NCBI GenBank assembly: GCA_020466095.1
Contig: CM035808.1
Coordinates: forward strand, 49,455,694-49,519,693
DNA length: 64,000 nucleotides
Direction: 5' to 3'
Origin: Chlorops oryzae
Lineage: Eukaryota; Arthropoda; Insecta; Diptera; Chloropidae
Under the pieces are notes generated by a model. That model was not told where the DNA came from. It was given only the letters and a program-made list of their open reading frames with translations, and searched no databases. Positions within the stretch are counted from its first letter, which is position 1, and the number at the start of each line of letters is the position of its first letter. Shown piece by piece: positions 32,543 to 42,857 of this stretch. A program made the translations under genes and the position numbers.

Positions 32543-33829
32543 TTAGGTGTAGTAAAAAGAAATCCATTATTTTTCCAATAGATGGCGTTATTTATCTGCA
32601 TCTCGCGTTGTATAAATCCGATCGTGTTCCGCTAGGGGGCATTAGAAAGATGACAGTTCCTACTAAAAAAGCTTTTTTGACACTTTTTTGATTGATTGAT
32701 TCAGTTTTGTTTGAGAGCTTGTCAAAGATGGACATCAGCAAAGAGAAAATTCGCTACATTTTACAGTTTTTCTTCGATAAGGGAGAAAACGCAAGCCAGG
32801 CGGCTGAAAATGTGAATAGCGTTTATGGACCTGATACTGTAACAGCCAATCATGCGCAATTTTGGTTTCGTCGATTCCGTTCCGGTAACTTCGATGTCAA
32901 GGATGCACCACGCACTGGAAGGCCAATTGTCGAAAATGTCGATAAAATCATGGAAATTATCGAGTCCGACCGTCATGTTAGCACTGTTTCGATTGCAAAA
33001 GAGCTAAAGATTGCACAAAAAACCGTTTGGAACCATTTGAATAAGGCTGGATACACAAAGAAGCTCGATGTATGGGTGCCACACGAGTTAACGCAAAAAA
33101 ACCTCACAGACCGAATTTCCATCTGCGAATCGCTGCTGAACCGCAACAAAATCGACCCATTTCTGAAGCGGTTGGTGACTGGTGATGAAAAGTGGGTCAC
33201 TTACGACAACGTCAAGCGAAAACGGTCGTGGTCGAAACACGGTGAACCGTCGGAAACGGTGGCCAAGCCAGGATTGACGGCCAGGAAGGTTTTGCTGTGT
33301 GTTTGGTGGGATTGGCAGGGAATTATCTACTATGAGCTGCTCCCATACGGCAAAACTCTTAACTCGCAACTCTACTGTCAACAATTGGACCGTCTGAAGG
33401 AAGCAATCGCCCATAAGCGGCCAGCTTTGGCCAATAGGAGAGGAATTGTGTTCCATCAGGACAACGCCAGGCCACACACATCGATAGTGACTCGCCAGAA
33501 GCTCCGGGAGTTTGGTTGGGAGGTTCTTCTGCATCCACCTTATAGTCCGGACCTGGCACCAAGTGATTACCATCTGTTCCTGTCCATGGCGAACAATTTT
33601 GCTGGTGAAACATTCGCTTCAAGAGAGGCTTCTGAAATTCGACTGTCTCAATTTTTTGCTAATAGGAACGAGGGCTTCTATGAGAGAGGCATAATGAAAT
33701 TACCTTTAAAATGGCAACAAGTTATCGAACAAAACGGCACATATTTGACCTAAATCGGGTCATTCTAACTATCTTAAATAAAGCCCTCAATTTAATGCAA
33801 AAATAATGGATTTCTTTTTACTACACCAA
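32543..33829 (+). mobile_element. Full-length mariner element
   Basis: About 29-bp inverted ends (GGTGTAGTAAAAAGAAATCC...) with TA outside (32541-32542, 33830-33831). At 1287 bp it has the canonical mariner length. The two TIRs differ by one base near the tip (TTAGGTG versus TTGGTG). Target duplication and empty site are readable from sister HINE copies. Confidence 0.9.
32728..33753 (+). CDS. Mariner transposase (mellifera-type), open frame
   Basis: 341 aa from the ATG giving MDISKEKIRYILQFFF; the frame is open 12 codons further upstream but only from a TTG. Paired helix-turn-helix DNA-binding domain at about residues 1-110, linker WVPHEL at 116-121, then the catalytic triad D153 (TGDEKW), D245 (HQDNARPH) and D280 (SPDLAPSDY), giving DD34D. 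YSPDLAP and the C-terminal FYERGIMKLPLKWQQVI block are intact and the length is normal. It cuts and pastes its own element at TA sites in the nucleus. Similarity to Apis-type mariners (KRKRSWSK, ARPHTS, VTRQKL blocks) places it in the mellifera subfamily by recollection of family motifs. No stop or frameshift is visible, so activity is possible; a missense defect cannot be excluded. Confidence 0.95.
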   Translation: MDISKEKIRYILQFFFDKGENASQAAENVNSVYGPDTVTANHAQFWFRRFRSGNFDVKDAPRTGRPIVENVDKIMEIIESDRHVSTVSIAKELKIAQKTVWNHLNKAGYTKKLDVWVPHELTQKNLTDRISICESLLNRNKIDPFLKRLVTGDEKWVTYDNVKRKRSWSKHGEPSETVAKPGLTARKVLLCVWWDWQGIIYYELLPYGKTLNSQLYCQQLDRLKEAIAHKRPALANRRGIVFHQDNARPHTSIVTRQKLREFGWEVLLHPPYSPDLAPSDYHLFLSMANNFAGETFASREASEIRLSQFFANRNEGFYERGIMKLPLKWQQVIEQNGTYLT

Positions 33830-34249
33830 TATATACAAATATATATAGAAATGATCAGGATCAAAAACTGAAGCGATTGAGACATGTCCGTCTGTCCGTC
33901 CGCCACGCCCACAAATAAGGATTTATCGTAACTTGTGAAGCAAAAGGCGTAGAAACGTCAAATTCACAACATAGGTTGACCAAGGCGAATGAAAGGTGTA
34001 GGAAAAAAATGTATGTGGCCCGCCCACTGTCACGCCCACAAATGGAGATTTTTCGTAACTTACGAAACATAAGGCGTAGCACGAGCACGTTCCGTCCACT
34101 GTCAAGCCCGCAAACATTTATTTTGTGTAACTTTCGTACGGAAAGGCAAAACATAGTGCGCCAATAATGTCGGGACGGTGGGTATTTCAAAGTCGGGCTT
34201 GACCGACTTTAGCTTTCTTACTTGTTTAAATATTGTAAATGTTAAATTA

Positions 34250-35635
34250 CACAGGCCGACATCAAAAATCCCCTTTGAAATTGAAGTAGTGATTCTATTA
34301 GGTTTTTGTGTGCTGAAAAATTGAAAATTTTCAAAAAAATTCCATCACGTCAGAATTTCGAGAAAATCGCGTAAGAGTTTTTAATGACCATTGCTTTTTT
34401 GAAACTCGTTTTGCTCGTATATGGCTTAAAATATTAAAAAAATTTTAAAATCTTTTATGTTCTTAAAACATCATTCTATAATATGACATCAAAAATAACT
34501 AACAAAACGTTAAATGAATGGTGTAAAATGATGCTCAAAGTCGAAAATTTGAAAATTTTTTGAAAGATTTTCAGTTTTTTTGGACTTTGAATGAACATAG
34601 CCCACCCATTAGCAGTCCCCCTTCTAAAAACGATATTTTTAATTGTTAGCCAATAAATTGTGTAAACATATGTCAACTCTAAGAACTGCAGCACAAACAG
34701 TTTCCACGATATAGAGGTTTTTCTAAAGCAACTCAAATCGGAGATTCGTATACATAACATAATACAAGCTGGATATGAAAAATTCACTTGTTTTTTCGTT
34801 TGAAAAAGAAGAAATTACTAGATCGATTTGAAATATTGGGTCAGAAATAAATAAATTGCTTATAATAGAGCGAACCAAATTAATATTTGTTCTTCTTGAG
34901 GTCAAATGAGCTCATTATTTTCTCTTAAAATTCATACATACAAGCTTATATAGTGACCAAGAGCTGTGTCGCGGCAGTAAACGTAGTCAGCTATGGAATT
35001 ACGCAAATTTTAATCAGAACTTTATTTTTCCCTGACCCAATATTTCAAATCGATCTAGTAATTTCTTCTTTTTCAAACGAAAAAACAAGTGAATTTTTCA
35101 TATCCAGCTTGTATTATGTTATGTATACGAATCTCCGATTTGAGTTGCTTTAGAAAAACCTCTATATCGTGGAAACTGTTTGTGCTGCAGTTCTTAGAGT
35201 TGACATATGTTTACACAATTTATTGGCTAACAATTAAAAATATCGTTTTTAGAAGGGGGACTGCTAATGGGTGGGCTATGTTCATTCAAAGTCCAAAAAA
35301 ACTGAAAATCTTTCAAATAATTTTCAAATTTTTGACTTTGAGCATCATTTTACACCATTCATTTAACGTTTTGTTAGTTATTTTTGATGTCATATTATAG
35401 AATGATGTTTTAAGAACATAAAAGATTTTAAAATTTTAAAATATTTTAAGCCATATACGAGCAAAACGAGTTTCAAAAAAGCAATGGTCATTAAAAACTC
35501 TTACGCGATTTTCTCGAAATTCTGACGTGATGGAATTTTTTTGAAAATTTTCAATTTTTCAGCACACAAAAATCTAATAGAATCACTACTGCAACTCAAA
35601 AGGGGAGAATAAAATTTCAATTTTGCAGGCCTGTG
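34250..35635. mobile_element. 1.39-kb near-perfect palindrome with TTA duplication
   Basis: Arms 34250-34850 and 35032-35635 are almost identical in inverted order, separated by about 180 bases of spacer. Ends CACAGGCC / GGCCTGTG are flanked by TTA (34247-34249, 35636-35638), as in PIF/Harbinger insertions. The two mirror-image 103-codon frames within it are a product of the symmetry and not evidence of a gene. A truncated further copy of the arm lies at 40744-40930. Confidence 0.8.
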
Positions 35636-35649
35636 TTATCAAGTTTTAC

Positions 35650-35876
35650 AAAAAACAAAAAAATCGAAGTCCGCTGGAGCAGGGATCCAACCCGCCGACC
35701 TTGTTTTTTACAAGAATTCATGTCAAAATTAAAAAGTTATTTTTCGTTAAATTTTTTGGTAAAATAAACGATAAGTTTTTCTCTATGGTTTCAATAAGAC
35801 AATCTTCTTGGATAAAAACCATAGAGAAATCTTATTGCTTTTCTTCCATTTTATGTGGTATCGTTTTCTCTGTGTA
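35650..35876 (-). mobile_element. tRNA-like box and TIR-element right end
   Basis: On the minus strand GGCGGGTTGGATCCCTGC (a box-B-like element, 35668-35700) precedes CAGCGGAC; the same unit occurs on the plus strand at 45420-45510. The stretch ends TTTTCTCTGTGTA at 35877, the terminus of the CACAGAGAAAA family. The left end of that element is not visible. Confidence 0.4.
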
Positions 35877-36253
35877 GTACTGGTTGTACCCTTAGCAATG
35901 GGCCGATCTTGTTCAATTCCCAATTGAATTTAAGGTGTAAAACGCAATTTTCTAAAAGCAACCTTCTGCCACGCCCACTTTTCCAGTTATTGGAAATTAT
36001 ATTTAACAACAAAACATCTCGAAAAATTCCCATTTTACCTAAGTTTTTGGTGATTTTATAACAGAGCCTAGTACTCAGGGATGAAAAAATTGGTACAATT
36101 GAACCTTTTTCGGCCCTTTTTGACTTCAAAGGTACATTAGGTACAATTGCTTCGTTTTAGGTGCACTGTGTTTTTCAACACATTTTCCGGTCACTAAACC
36201 AAAATAAATTTTTTGTAATAAGTGGTTAATAATAAAAAAATAAAAAAAAATAA

Positions 36254-37333
36254 AAACAAGTAAGGGTGTTATAGTCAGGCGAGCCTGACAATAGAATACC
36301 CGACACAGACACTTATGTTCGAATAATTTTTAATATCAAGAGGTGTTTAAGGACATATTGGGCCCATATACCGACTTTTGTTAAATTTCTTTATAAAAAC
36401 CGCCCATTTGCCACGCCCAATTTTTCAATTTTTTGGGATTCTAATCGGACCCTTATATATACGCTTAAACTCTAAGTTTCATTGAAATATTTCAATAAAG
36501 TCCGCTTTTGAGGCATTTTTGAGATTTTTGTGACAGACCCTAGTACTAGAGGTACCCTTAATAATGGTTCTATCTATTTTTTGGGAGGACGTTACTGGCT
36601 ATCAAGGAAGCATACGTGCCAACTTTCGTTCAAGTCCCATTTGTATTTCGGGTGTAGGAGACAATTTTGGAAAAACGCCCTTATGCCACGCCCACTTTTC
36701 AAATTTTTTGAAATCATATTACTTGCCTTTAAACATGTTCAAATACCAAGTTTCATCAAAATATCTTGAAAAACTCAGGTTTTAGAGCAGTTTTTGTGAT
36801 TTTCATAACAGACCCTAGTACTGGAGGTACCCCTAAAAATGGTCCGATCGGGTCCATTCTCGAACTTGTTCTTACTCATGTCCCTGTGAGCACGCATACC
36901 AAATTTCGTCAAGATAGCTCAACTCCTTCGATAAGAAAACTGTATACAAACAGACAGACAGACAGACAGACGGACAGACAGACGGACAGACGGACAGACA
37001 GACGGACAGACAGACGGACAGACAGACGGACGGACATGTCTAAATCGAATCTCCTGGTGACGCTGGTCATTTCTATATATATTTTGTATGGTCTATCTCG
37101 ACTGGTTCTGGGTGTTCCCATTAGCACGCATACCAAAGATAGCCCAACTCCTTCGATAAGATATCAGTATACAAACAGACAGACAGACAGACGGACGGAC
37201 ATGTCCAAATCGAATCTCCTGGTGACGCTGACCATTTCTATATACATATTGTATAGTCTATCTCGACTGGTTCTGGGTGTTACACACAACCCAATAAACG
37301 CAATATACCCTCGACACAGAGTGTGTCGGGTAT
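36254..37333 (-). mobile_element. HINE family B, full-length, copy 1
   Basis: Read on the minus strand: TATACCCGACACACTCTGTG at the 5' end, a (GTCY)n microsatellite (36951-37035), TAGGGTCTGT and GTGGGCGTGG blocks, TGTGTCGGGTAT subterminal inverted repeat, hairpin GTCAGGCTCGCCTGAC and terminal CTTACTTGTTT. A second, shorter GTCY block and repeated 'GGTCTATCTCGACTGG' block (37081, 37252 on plus) show an internal duplication near the 5' end. Confidence 0.85.
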
Positions 37334-37347
37334 AATATAATATAAAA

Positions 37348-38313
37348 AACAAGTAAGGGTGTTATAGTCAGGCGAGCCTGACAATAAAATACCCGACACT
37401 GACACATGTTTAAATAATTTTTTTACCACGCCCAAAAACAGGACCACTAAGTAAGAATGTTCAAGAGGTCTTTAAGGCTATTAGGGGCCCCATATACCAA
37501 CTTTTGTCAAATTTCTTTATGAAAACCGTCCCTTTTCCACGCCCACTTTTCCACTTTTTTTGCAATTCTAATCTGAGGCTTAAATATACGCTCAAATTCT
37601 AAGTTTCATTGAAATATTTCGAAAAAGTCCGATTTTGAGGCAGTTTTGGGATTTTTGTGACAGACCCTAGTACTGGAGGTACCCTTAATAATGGACCGAC
37701 CAGGGAAATTTTTTGGGAGTATGTTTACGACTTCAAAGGATGCATAAGTGCCAAATTTCGTTTAAGTCCCATTTGAATTTCGGGTGTAGGGGACAATTTT
37801 GAAAAAACGCCCTTATGCCACGCCCACTATAAAAATTTTTGGAAATCGTATTACTTGCCTTAAAACATGTTCAAATATCGAATTTCATCAAAATATGTTG
37901 AAAAACTTCGATTTTAGAGCAGTTTTTGTGATTTTCGTAACAGACCCTAGTACTGGAGGTACCCCTAAAAATGGTCCGATCGGGTCCATTCTCGAACTTG
38001 TTCTTACTCATGTCCCCGTGAGCATGCATACCAAATTTCATCAGGATAGCTCAACTTTTTCGAAAAGATAACTGTATACAGACAGACGGACAGACAGACG
38101 GACAGACAGACGGACAGACGGACAGACAGACGGACAGACAGACGGACAGACAGACGGACAGACAGACGGACAGACAGACGGACGGACATGTCTAAATCGA
38201 ATCTCCTGGTGACGCTGGTCATTTCTATATATATTTTGTATGGTCTATCTCGACTGGTTCTGGGTGTTACACACAAACGCAATATACCCTCGACACAGAG
38301 TGTGTCGGGTATA
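37348..38313 (-). mobile_element. HINE family B, full-length, copy 2 (head-to-tail with copy 1)
   Basis: Same boundaries and orientation as the copy ending at 37333, from which it is separated by only about 14 AT-rich bases. It lacks the internal duplication and has a longer GTCY microsatellite (38083-38188). Head-to-tail adjacency is expected of rolling-circle-type elements. Confidence 0.85.
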
Positions 38314-38670
38314 ACAAGTGCTTAATTATAATATGCTTTAAGAAAACTTGCCTGACAGACTCAGTACTGTCAAATTAAAAAAAAAATCAAACACTAAATC
38401 TAGTGCATAGTAGTTGACAACACTGAATCTTCTCCTCGGCGGCTAATGGCAAATGATTTTAGGTACATTGGTACCCAAAAAGGTACTTTTTTTTGTGAAA
38501 TTAGGTACATTTGGAAATACTCAATTTTCATCCCTGCTAGTACTGGAGGCACCTGAAAAAATAGTCCAATTCCTACCATTTTTACATATAATCTAAATTA
38601 ATCAGTTTCACTCATATCTGCCTAAATTCATAAACATAGGTGCAATATTTTCTGAGATATCGAATTAAAT

Positions 38671-39480
38671 GCAGCTAGATTGCCGAAATAATACGCTGTG
38701 CAGCGATGGGAGCTGTAACGTGCTCATATTATATATTCAGCTATTCACATTTAATCAGTTGTGATTAAAACACTACAAAGAATCTGATTAGATAAATAGG
38801 AATTCTATTTTTGGCTGAACAGCTGAGCAGGTGCCGACTAATATGTTGGCCCGTTAGATAACGGTTAAAGTTGGAAATTAGTGCCTTGCGTTATCGAACT
38901 GAGTTGGCCCGCTTACCTAGAGTTCGAGGCATTTTACGTGAAATGCGAATGGTATTCGAGTCATCTTAAGTTCATGGTTCGAATTCATTTTTATCTAAAT
39001 GACTCCAAAAGGATAATTTTTAAAGCAGATTTTTTTTTTTTTTTTGTTTTACTTGCACGAATACCAGAGATGCTTCCATGTGTATTTGTAATGATTTGAT
39101 TTGATTAATAGTTTCTTGGTATTTTACAGAAATTTATCAATTGATTCTATTTCCTTGTTCGGGCTTGAACATATCCAAATTTTTGAATTTTTTTGTGTTT
39201 CAAAAATTAAGTTATAGATGCGTAATAGGCCTACTGTTACCCTTTGCATAAAGGCATACATTTGCAGAATGTAAAATCCAGAAAATATAAACTCAAAATC
39301 AATTTTATGCATACATTTTTCTTATATTCTAACTAATCGCATAAATTTGAGATGATGATTTAAGTAAAATCCTATTGCCAAGAAAACGGTCATGCTCGAT
39401 CAGTTATAGGCCAAACAATTGCTGGGGTATTTTATATGATATTTTTGGGAGTCTGCTGCTTTGAAAAACTTTTAAGTAAC
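38671..39480. other. Gene-free stretch
   Basis: No gene or recognised repeat seen. Confidence 0.5.
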
Positions 39481-39615
39481 AAAACGGTTCGGAAAGTGCA
39501 CTTTTATTTCAATCGCTTTATTTTGTATATTCTATACGTATTTCGGCAAATTCGCTTCCGCCTTCATCAGGATGATTCCTAATTAGGAATAAAAGTGAAA
39601 ATTCCGAACCGTTTT
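39481..39615. repeat. 135-bp inverted-repeat unit
   Basis: AAAACGGTTCGGAA at the left and TTCCGAACCGTTTT at the right are inverted; CACTTTTATT/AATAAAAGTG follows inward. Small foldback, class unknown. Confidence 0.5.
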
Positions 39616-39760
39616 ATTACTATATTGCTGGGGCTTAAACGTTTTAAAGCCAAATCCCGAGAAGAACAGTCGACTCCAATTAAAATGATCCAAAAGACTT
39701 AGAACCAGTCCCCAAAAAAGCGCTTATAACACCAAGCAACAAAAACTCGACTTGTCGCTA

Positions 39761-40552
39761 CACAGAGAAAAAAACACGTAGTAAATTCAAGAGTGCGACG
39801 CTCTTAGAGAAAACGCTCTTGAATCTAAAGGATTTAGCTTTTACCCTAACAATGAAAACGCTCTTGGCTATCATTTAAGAGTGAAAGTAGTATCTTTAAT
39901 AGTGAATCCGTAGATTTAAATACTTTCGCATTTAAAGTTCGGATTTTTACAGCTAAACTGTTATTCCAACTACATTTTATTGAATTTGTTAAGAGCGAAA
40001 CTATTTAAGTTAAGAGCACTGAGCACTTAATTACATTTCTTTTCGTTCGGTATAATTCTCATTTGTTTCATAAAATAGCACATATGTTATAAGACATTTA
40101 TTCATCTTAGAAGTTTTTAAGCTTTGCGAAAGCAGTCACGACAACGGAGTGACAAAATCGGATGAAGTCCATCCGATGGCTATTTTTGGTGTTATGTTAA
40201 GAGGAGGAAACACATTTTTCTGCAATTATTTTTGCGAACAGTTAAAAAAATTATCTACAGCTGTGCATTTTTAATCAACAGTGTCACTTTTGGAAATTAT
40301 TAACAGTTTTCAATTTTAAATCAAAATTTTCGCTTTTGGAGATTTTAAAAGCTGTGCATTTCAAATCCACCGTTTTCGCGCTCGGAAATTTTAAAACCCA
40401 TCTTTCTTAACGCAACAATTTCGCTCTTAAAAAAAATAACAGTGATAACATTGTTGGTTTAAAAGCTAAAAACTCTTGAGATCATTTTAAGAGCGAAAAT
40501 TGTTGGGTTAAGAGCGAAATTGGTATAATTTACAGTTACTTTTTTCTCTGTG
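39761..40552 (+). mobile_element. TIR element, CACAGAGAAAA family, copy 1
   Basis: 792 bp with ends CACAGAGAAAA / TTTTCTCTGTG between TA dinucleotides. CGCTCTTAA and its complement TTAAGAGCG occur more than a dozen times across both halves. A central block (40080-40200) contains GCCATCGGATGG and the small palindrome CATCCGATG. No coding frame. Nearly identical in inverted orientation to 41362-42152. Confidence 0.8.
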
Positions 40553-40743
40553 TAAATAGCCCAAATCAATTTGAGATAGTTTTTTTTTTATAATCACGTG
40601 AACGATGAAAACTTAAATCTACTCAAACTGAGAAATCCTAATATTTTTCTATTATATATTATACACATATAACTCAATGAGTCAGAAGTCAACAGTTTTA
40701 AACCTAAATCATTTTCATTGTTCGAAGATTTAATCATAGATAA

Positions 40744-40930
40744 CACAGGCCTGCAAAACTAAAATTTGATTTTCCCCTTTTGAGTTGAAGTGGTGTTTCT
40801 ATTTGATTTTTGTGTGCTGAAAAATTGAAAAATATCAAAAAAATTCCATCACGTCAGAATTTCGAGAAAATCGCGCAAGACATTTTTACTGCCATTGCTT
40901 TTTTGAAACTAATTTTTCTCAAATCGACGG
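40744..40930 (+). mobile_element. Truncated arm of the CACAGGCC palindrome family
   Basis: Begins CACAGGCCTGC after TAA (40741-40743) and follows the 34250 arm through TCCATCACGTCAGAATTTCG to about 40930, where similarity ends. Sequence from there to 41361 is gene-free. Confidence 0.65.
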
Positions 40931-41361
40931 CCCCAATCTGCTTTATCTTAACTCGTCAGAGTCCTATTGTTTTATATTATCTCAAATATTGTATTGAAGA
41001 CTATCCTAATTCAAATATTGCTTTCAAAACTATCCTAACTCAAATCTTATTTTTTAGATCGTATTAACTTCTGGCATTGCCTAAAGACTATCTTAACTCA
41101 ATTTTTTTTGAAAATCTTGGTCTTTTCACTTTTGGATAGCCCTCTTAACAGAGATCATTCTGACAAAGTTACCAAATTTGAAATCGAAATAAAAACATGG
41201 CAAAAAATGGTCGAATTAACGTAACTTAAAATGATCGATTCGCTCCGTTCTATTCTATCCTAACTTGTGTTTGAAAAAAAAAACCCAGTAGTGAAAGAAA
41301 GTTTTTAAATTAAATCGCGAATGTCGTCTTCAAATTCTAAATGTGAAAAGCGAAAAAGGTA

Positions 41362-42152
41362 CACAGAGAAAAAAGTAACTGTAAATTATACCAATTTCGC
41401 TCTTAACCCAACAATTTTCGCTCTTAAAATGATCTCAAGACTTTTTAGCTTTTAAACCAACAATGTTATCACTGTTATTTTTTTTAAGAGCGAAATTGTT
41501 GCGTTAAGAAAGATGGGTTTTAAAATTTCCGAGCGCGAAAACGGTGGATTTGAAATGCACAGCTTTTAAAATCTCCAAAAGCGAAAATTTTGATTTAAAA
41601 TTGAAAACTGTTAATAATTTCCAAAAGTGACACTGTTGATTAAAAATGCACAGCTGTAGATAATTTTTTTAACTGTTCGCAAAAATAATTGCAGAAAAAT
41701 GTGTTTCCTCCTCTTAACATAACACCAAAAATAGCCATCGGATGGACTTCATCCGATTTTGTCACTCCGTTGTCGTGACTGCTTTCGCAAAGCTTAAAAA
41801 CTTCTAAGATGAATAAATGTCTTATAACATATGTGCTATTTTATGAAACAAATGAGAATTATACCGAACGAAAAGAAATGTAATTAAGTGCTCAGTGCTC
41901 TTAACTTAAATAGTTTCGCTCTTAACAAATTCAATAAAATGTAGTTGGAATAACAGTTTAGCTGTAAAAATCCGAACTTTAAATGCGAAAGTATTTAAAT
42001 CTACGGGTTCACTATTAAAGTTACTACTTTCACTCTTAAATGATAGCCAAGAGCGTTTTCATTGTTAGGGTAAAAGCTAAATCCTTTAGATTCAAGAGCG
42101 TTTTCTCTAAGAGCGTCGCACTCTTGAATTTACTACGTGTTTTTTCTCTGTG
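41362..42152 (-). mobile_element. TIR element, CACAGAGAAAA family, copy 2 (inverted)
   Basis: Same element as 39761-40552 in the opposite orientation, with TA at 41360-41361 and 42153-42154. Reading both in the same direction I see only a handful of differences (for example one base in ATCTACGG(G/A)TTCACTATTAAAG). The two copies with an 808-bp spacer form a potential long hairpin if read through. Confidence 0.8.
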
Positions 42153-42167
42153 TAAGTTAAAACCATA

Positions 42168-42792
42168 GCTGTGAAATTGCGATTACGATTAGTAATCAAT
42201 TAAATTACATTTTAAAAGGAATTATAATGATTATATAATCCTTATATGAGATTTTTCTGGTAAGTAATTGATTACGAATACAAATAATCAAATTGGAATC
42301 AGGATTACTTGCGATTACGAAAAATAATCAAAAATAATCAAAAGTAATCAAAAAAGTAATCCGACTACTTTTGAAGATTATTACGATATTATTATATACG
42401 AAAAATAATCAAAAATAATCAAAAGTAGTCAAAAAAGTAATCCGACTACTTTTAAAGATTATTTTTGATTATTTTTGATTATTTTTAGGATAAAACAAAG
42501 AAACCAAATTTCTGAAAAATCCTAGTTGAACAGACAAAAACCTTAAAAATAATCAAAAATAATCAAAAATAATCTTTAAAAGTAGTCGGATTACTTTTTT
42601 GACTACTTTTGATTATTTTTGATTATTTTTCGTAATCGCAAGTAATTCTGATTCCATTTTGATTATTTGTATTCGTAATTCTTGGATTATTGGGCCAAGC
42701 AGAAAAGAATCGTACTTAATCAATTACTTCAACTTTTGGATAAAAGTAATCAAATTACTAATGACTACGATTAGTAATCATTACTTCACAGC
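42168..42792. mobile_element. Foldback element built of AATAATCAAA units
   Basis: Ends GCTGTGAAATTGCGATTACG and CATTACTTCACAGC lie between TA (42166-42167, 42793-42794). The interior is a set of inverted 10-11 bp units (AATAATCAAA / TTTGATTATT) around a centre near 42500, with the GTAATCCGACTACTTTT block four times in alternating orientation. Confidence 0.65.
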
Positions 42793-42857
42793 TATAGTTA
42801 AAACTAAGTGTTGCTATTTTAGAAATACTAATTTATTGGGATTTAGGTGCTGACGAA

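Larger units (their letters stand above)
32467..34227 (+). mobile_element. HINE family A copy carrying a mariner
   Basis: Starts TTTTTATACCCAGCG and ends with CGGTGGGTATTTCAAAGTCG, the hairpin and CTTACTTGTTT. The mariner at 32543-33829 splits it after '...CTCCGGAAATA'; compared with the 58.9-kb copy the target reads continuously apart from the TA. Part of the interior between the CATGTCCGTC block and the CCACGCCCAC block (near 33900) is deleted. Confidence 0.85.
36076..38536. mobile_element. Non-autonomous hAT element that carries two HINE B copies
   Basis: Ends CAGGGATGAAAA / TTTTCATCCCTG with the exact 8-bp duplication CTAGTACT (36068-36075, 38537-38544). GGTAC-containing subterminal repeats occur at both ends (36093-36160, 38460-38515). 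Without the two nested HINEs it would be about 0.4 kb. No transposase. Confidence 0.85.
35877..38670 (-). mobile_element. HINE family B fragment split by a hAT-type insertion
   Basis: 35877-36075 and 38537 to about 38670 are the two halves of a family B HINE (GCCACGCCCAC, CCTAGTACTGGAGG blocks) in the same orientation. Between them is the 36076-38536 element, whose 8-bp duplication CTAGTACT is a motif of the HINE itself. Confidence 0.75.

Noticed and set aside
34476..35400. Two identical 103-codon frames on opposite strands
   Set aside because: They are mirror images produced by the 34250-35635 palindrome; no domain or homology, and the region is noncoding element sequence.
42168..42792. Telomere- or origin-like AATCAAAA array
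   Set aside because: TA flanks and inverted ends mark it as a foldback element; the units are inverted, not a directional telomeric array.
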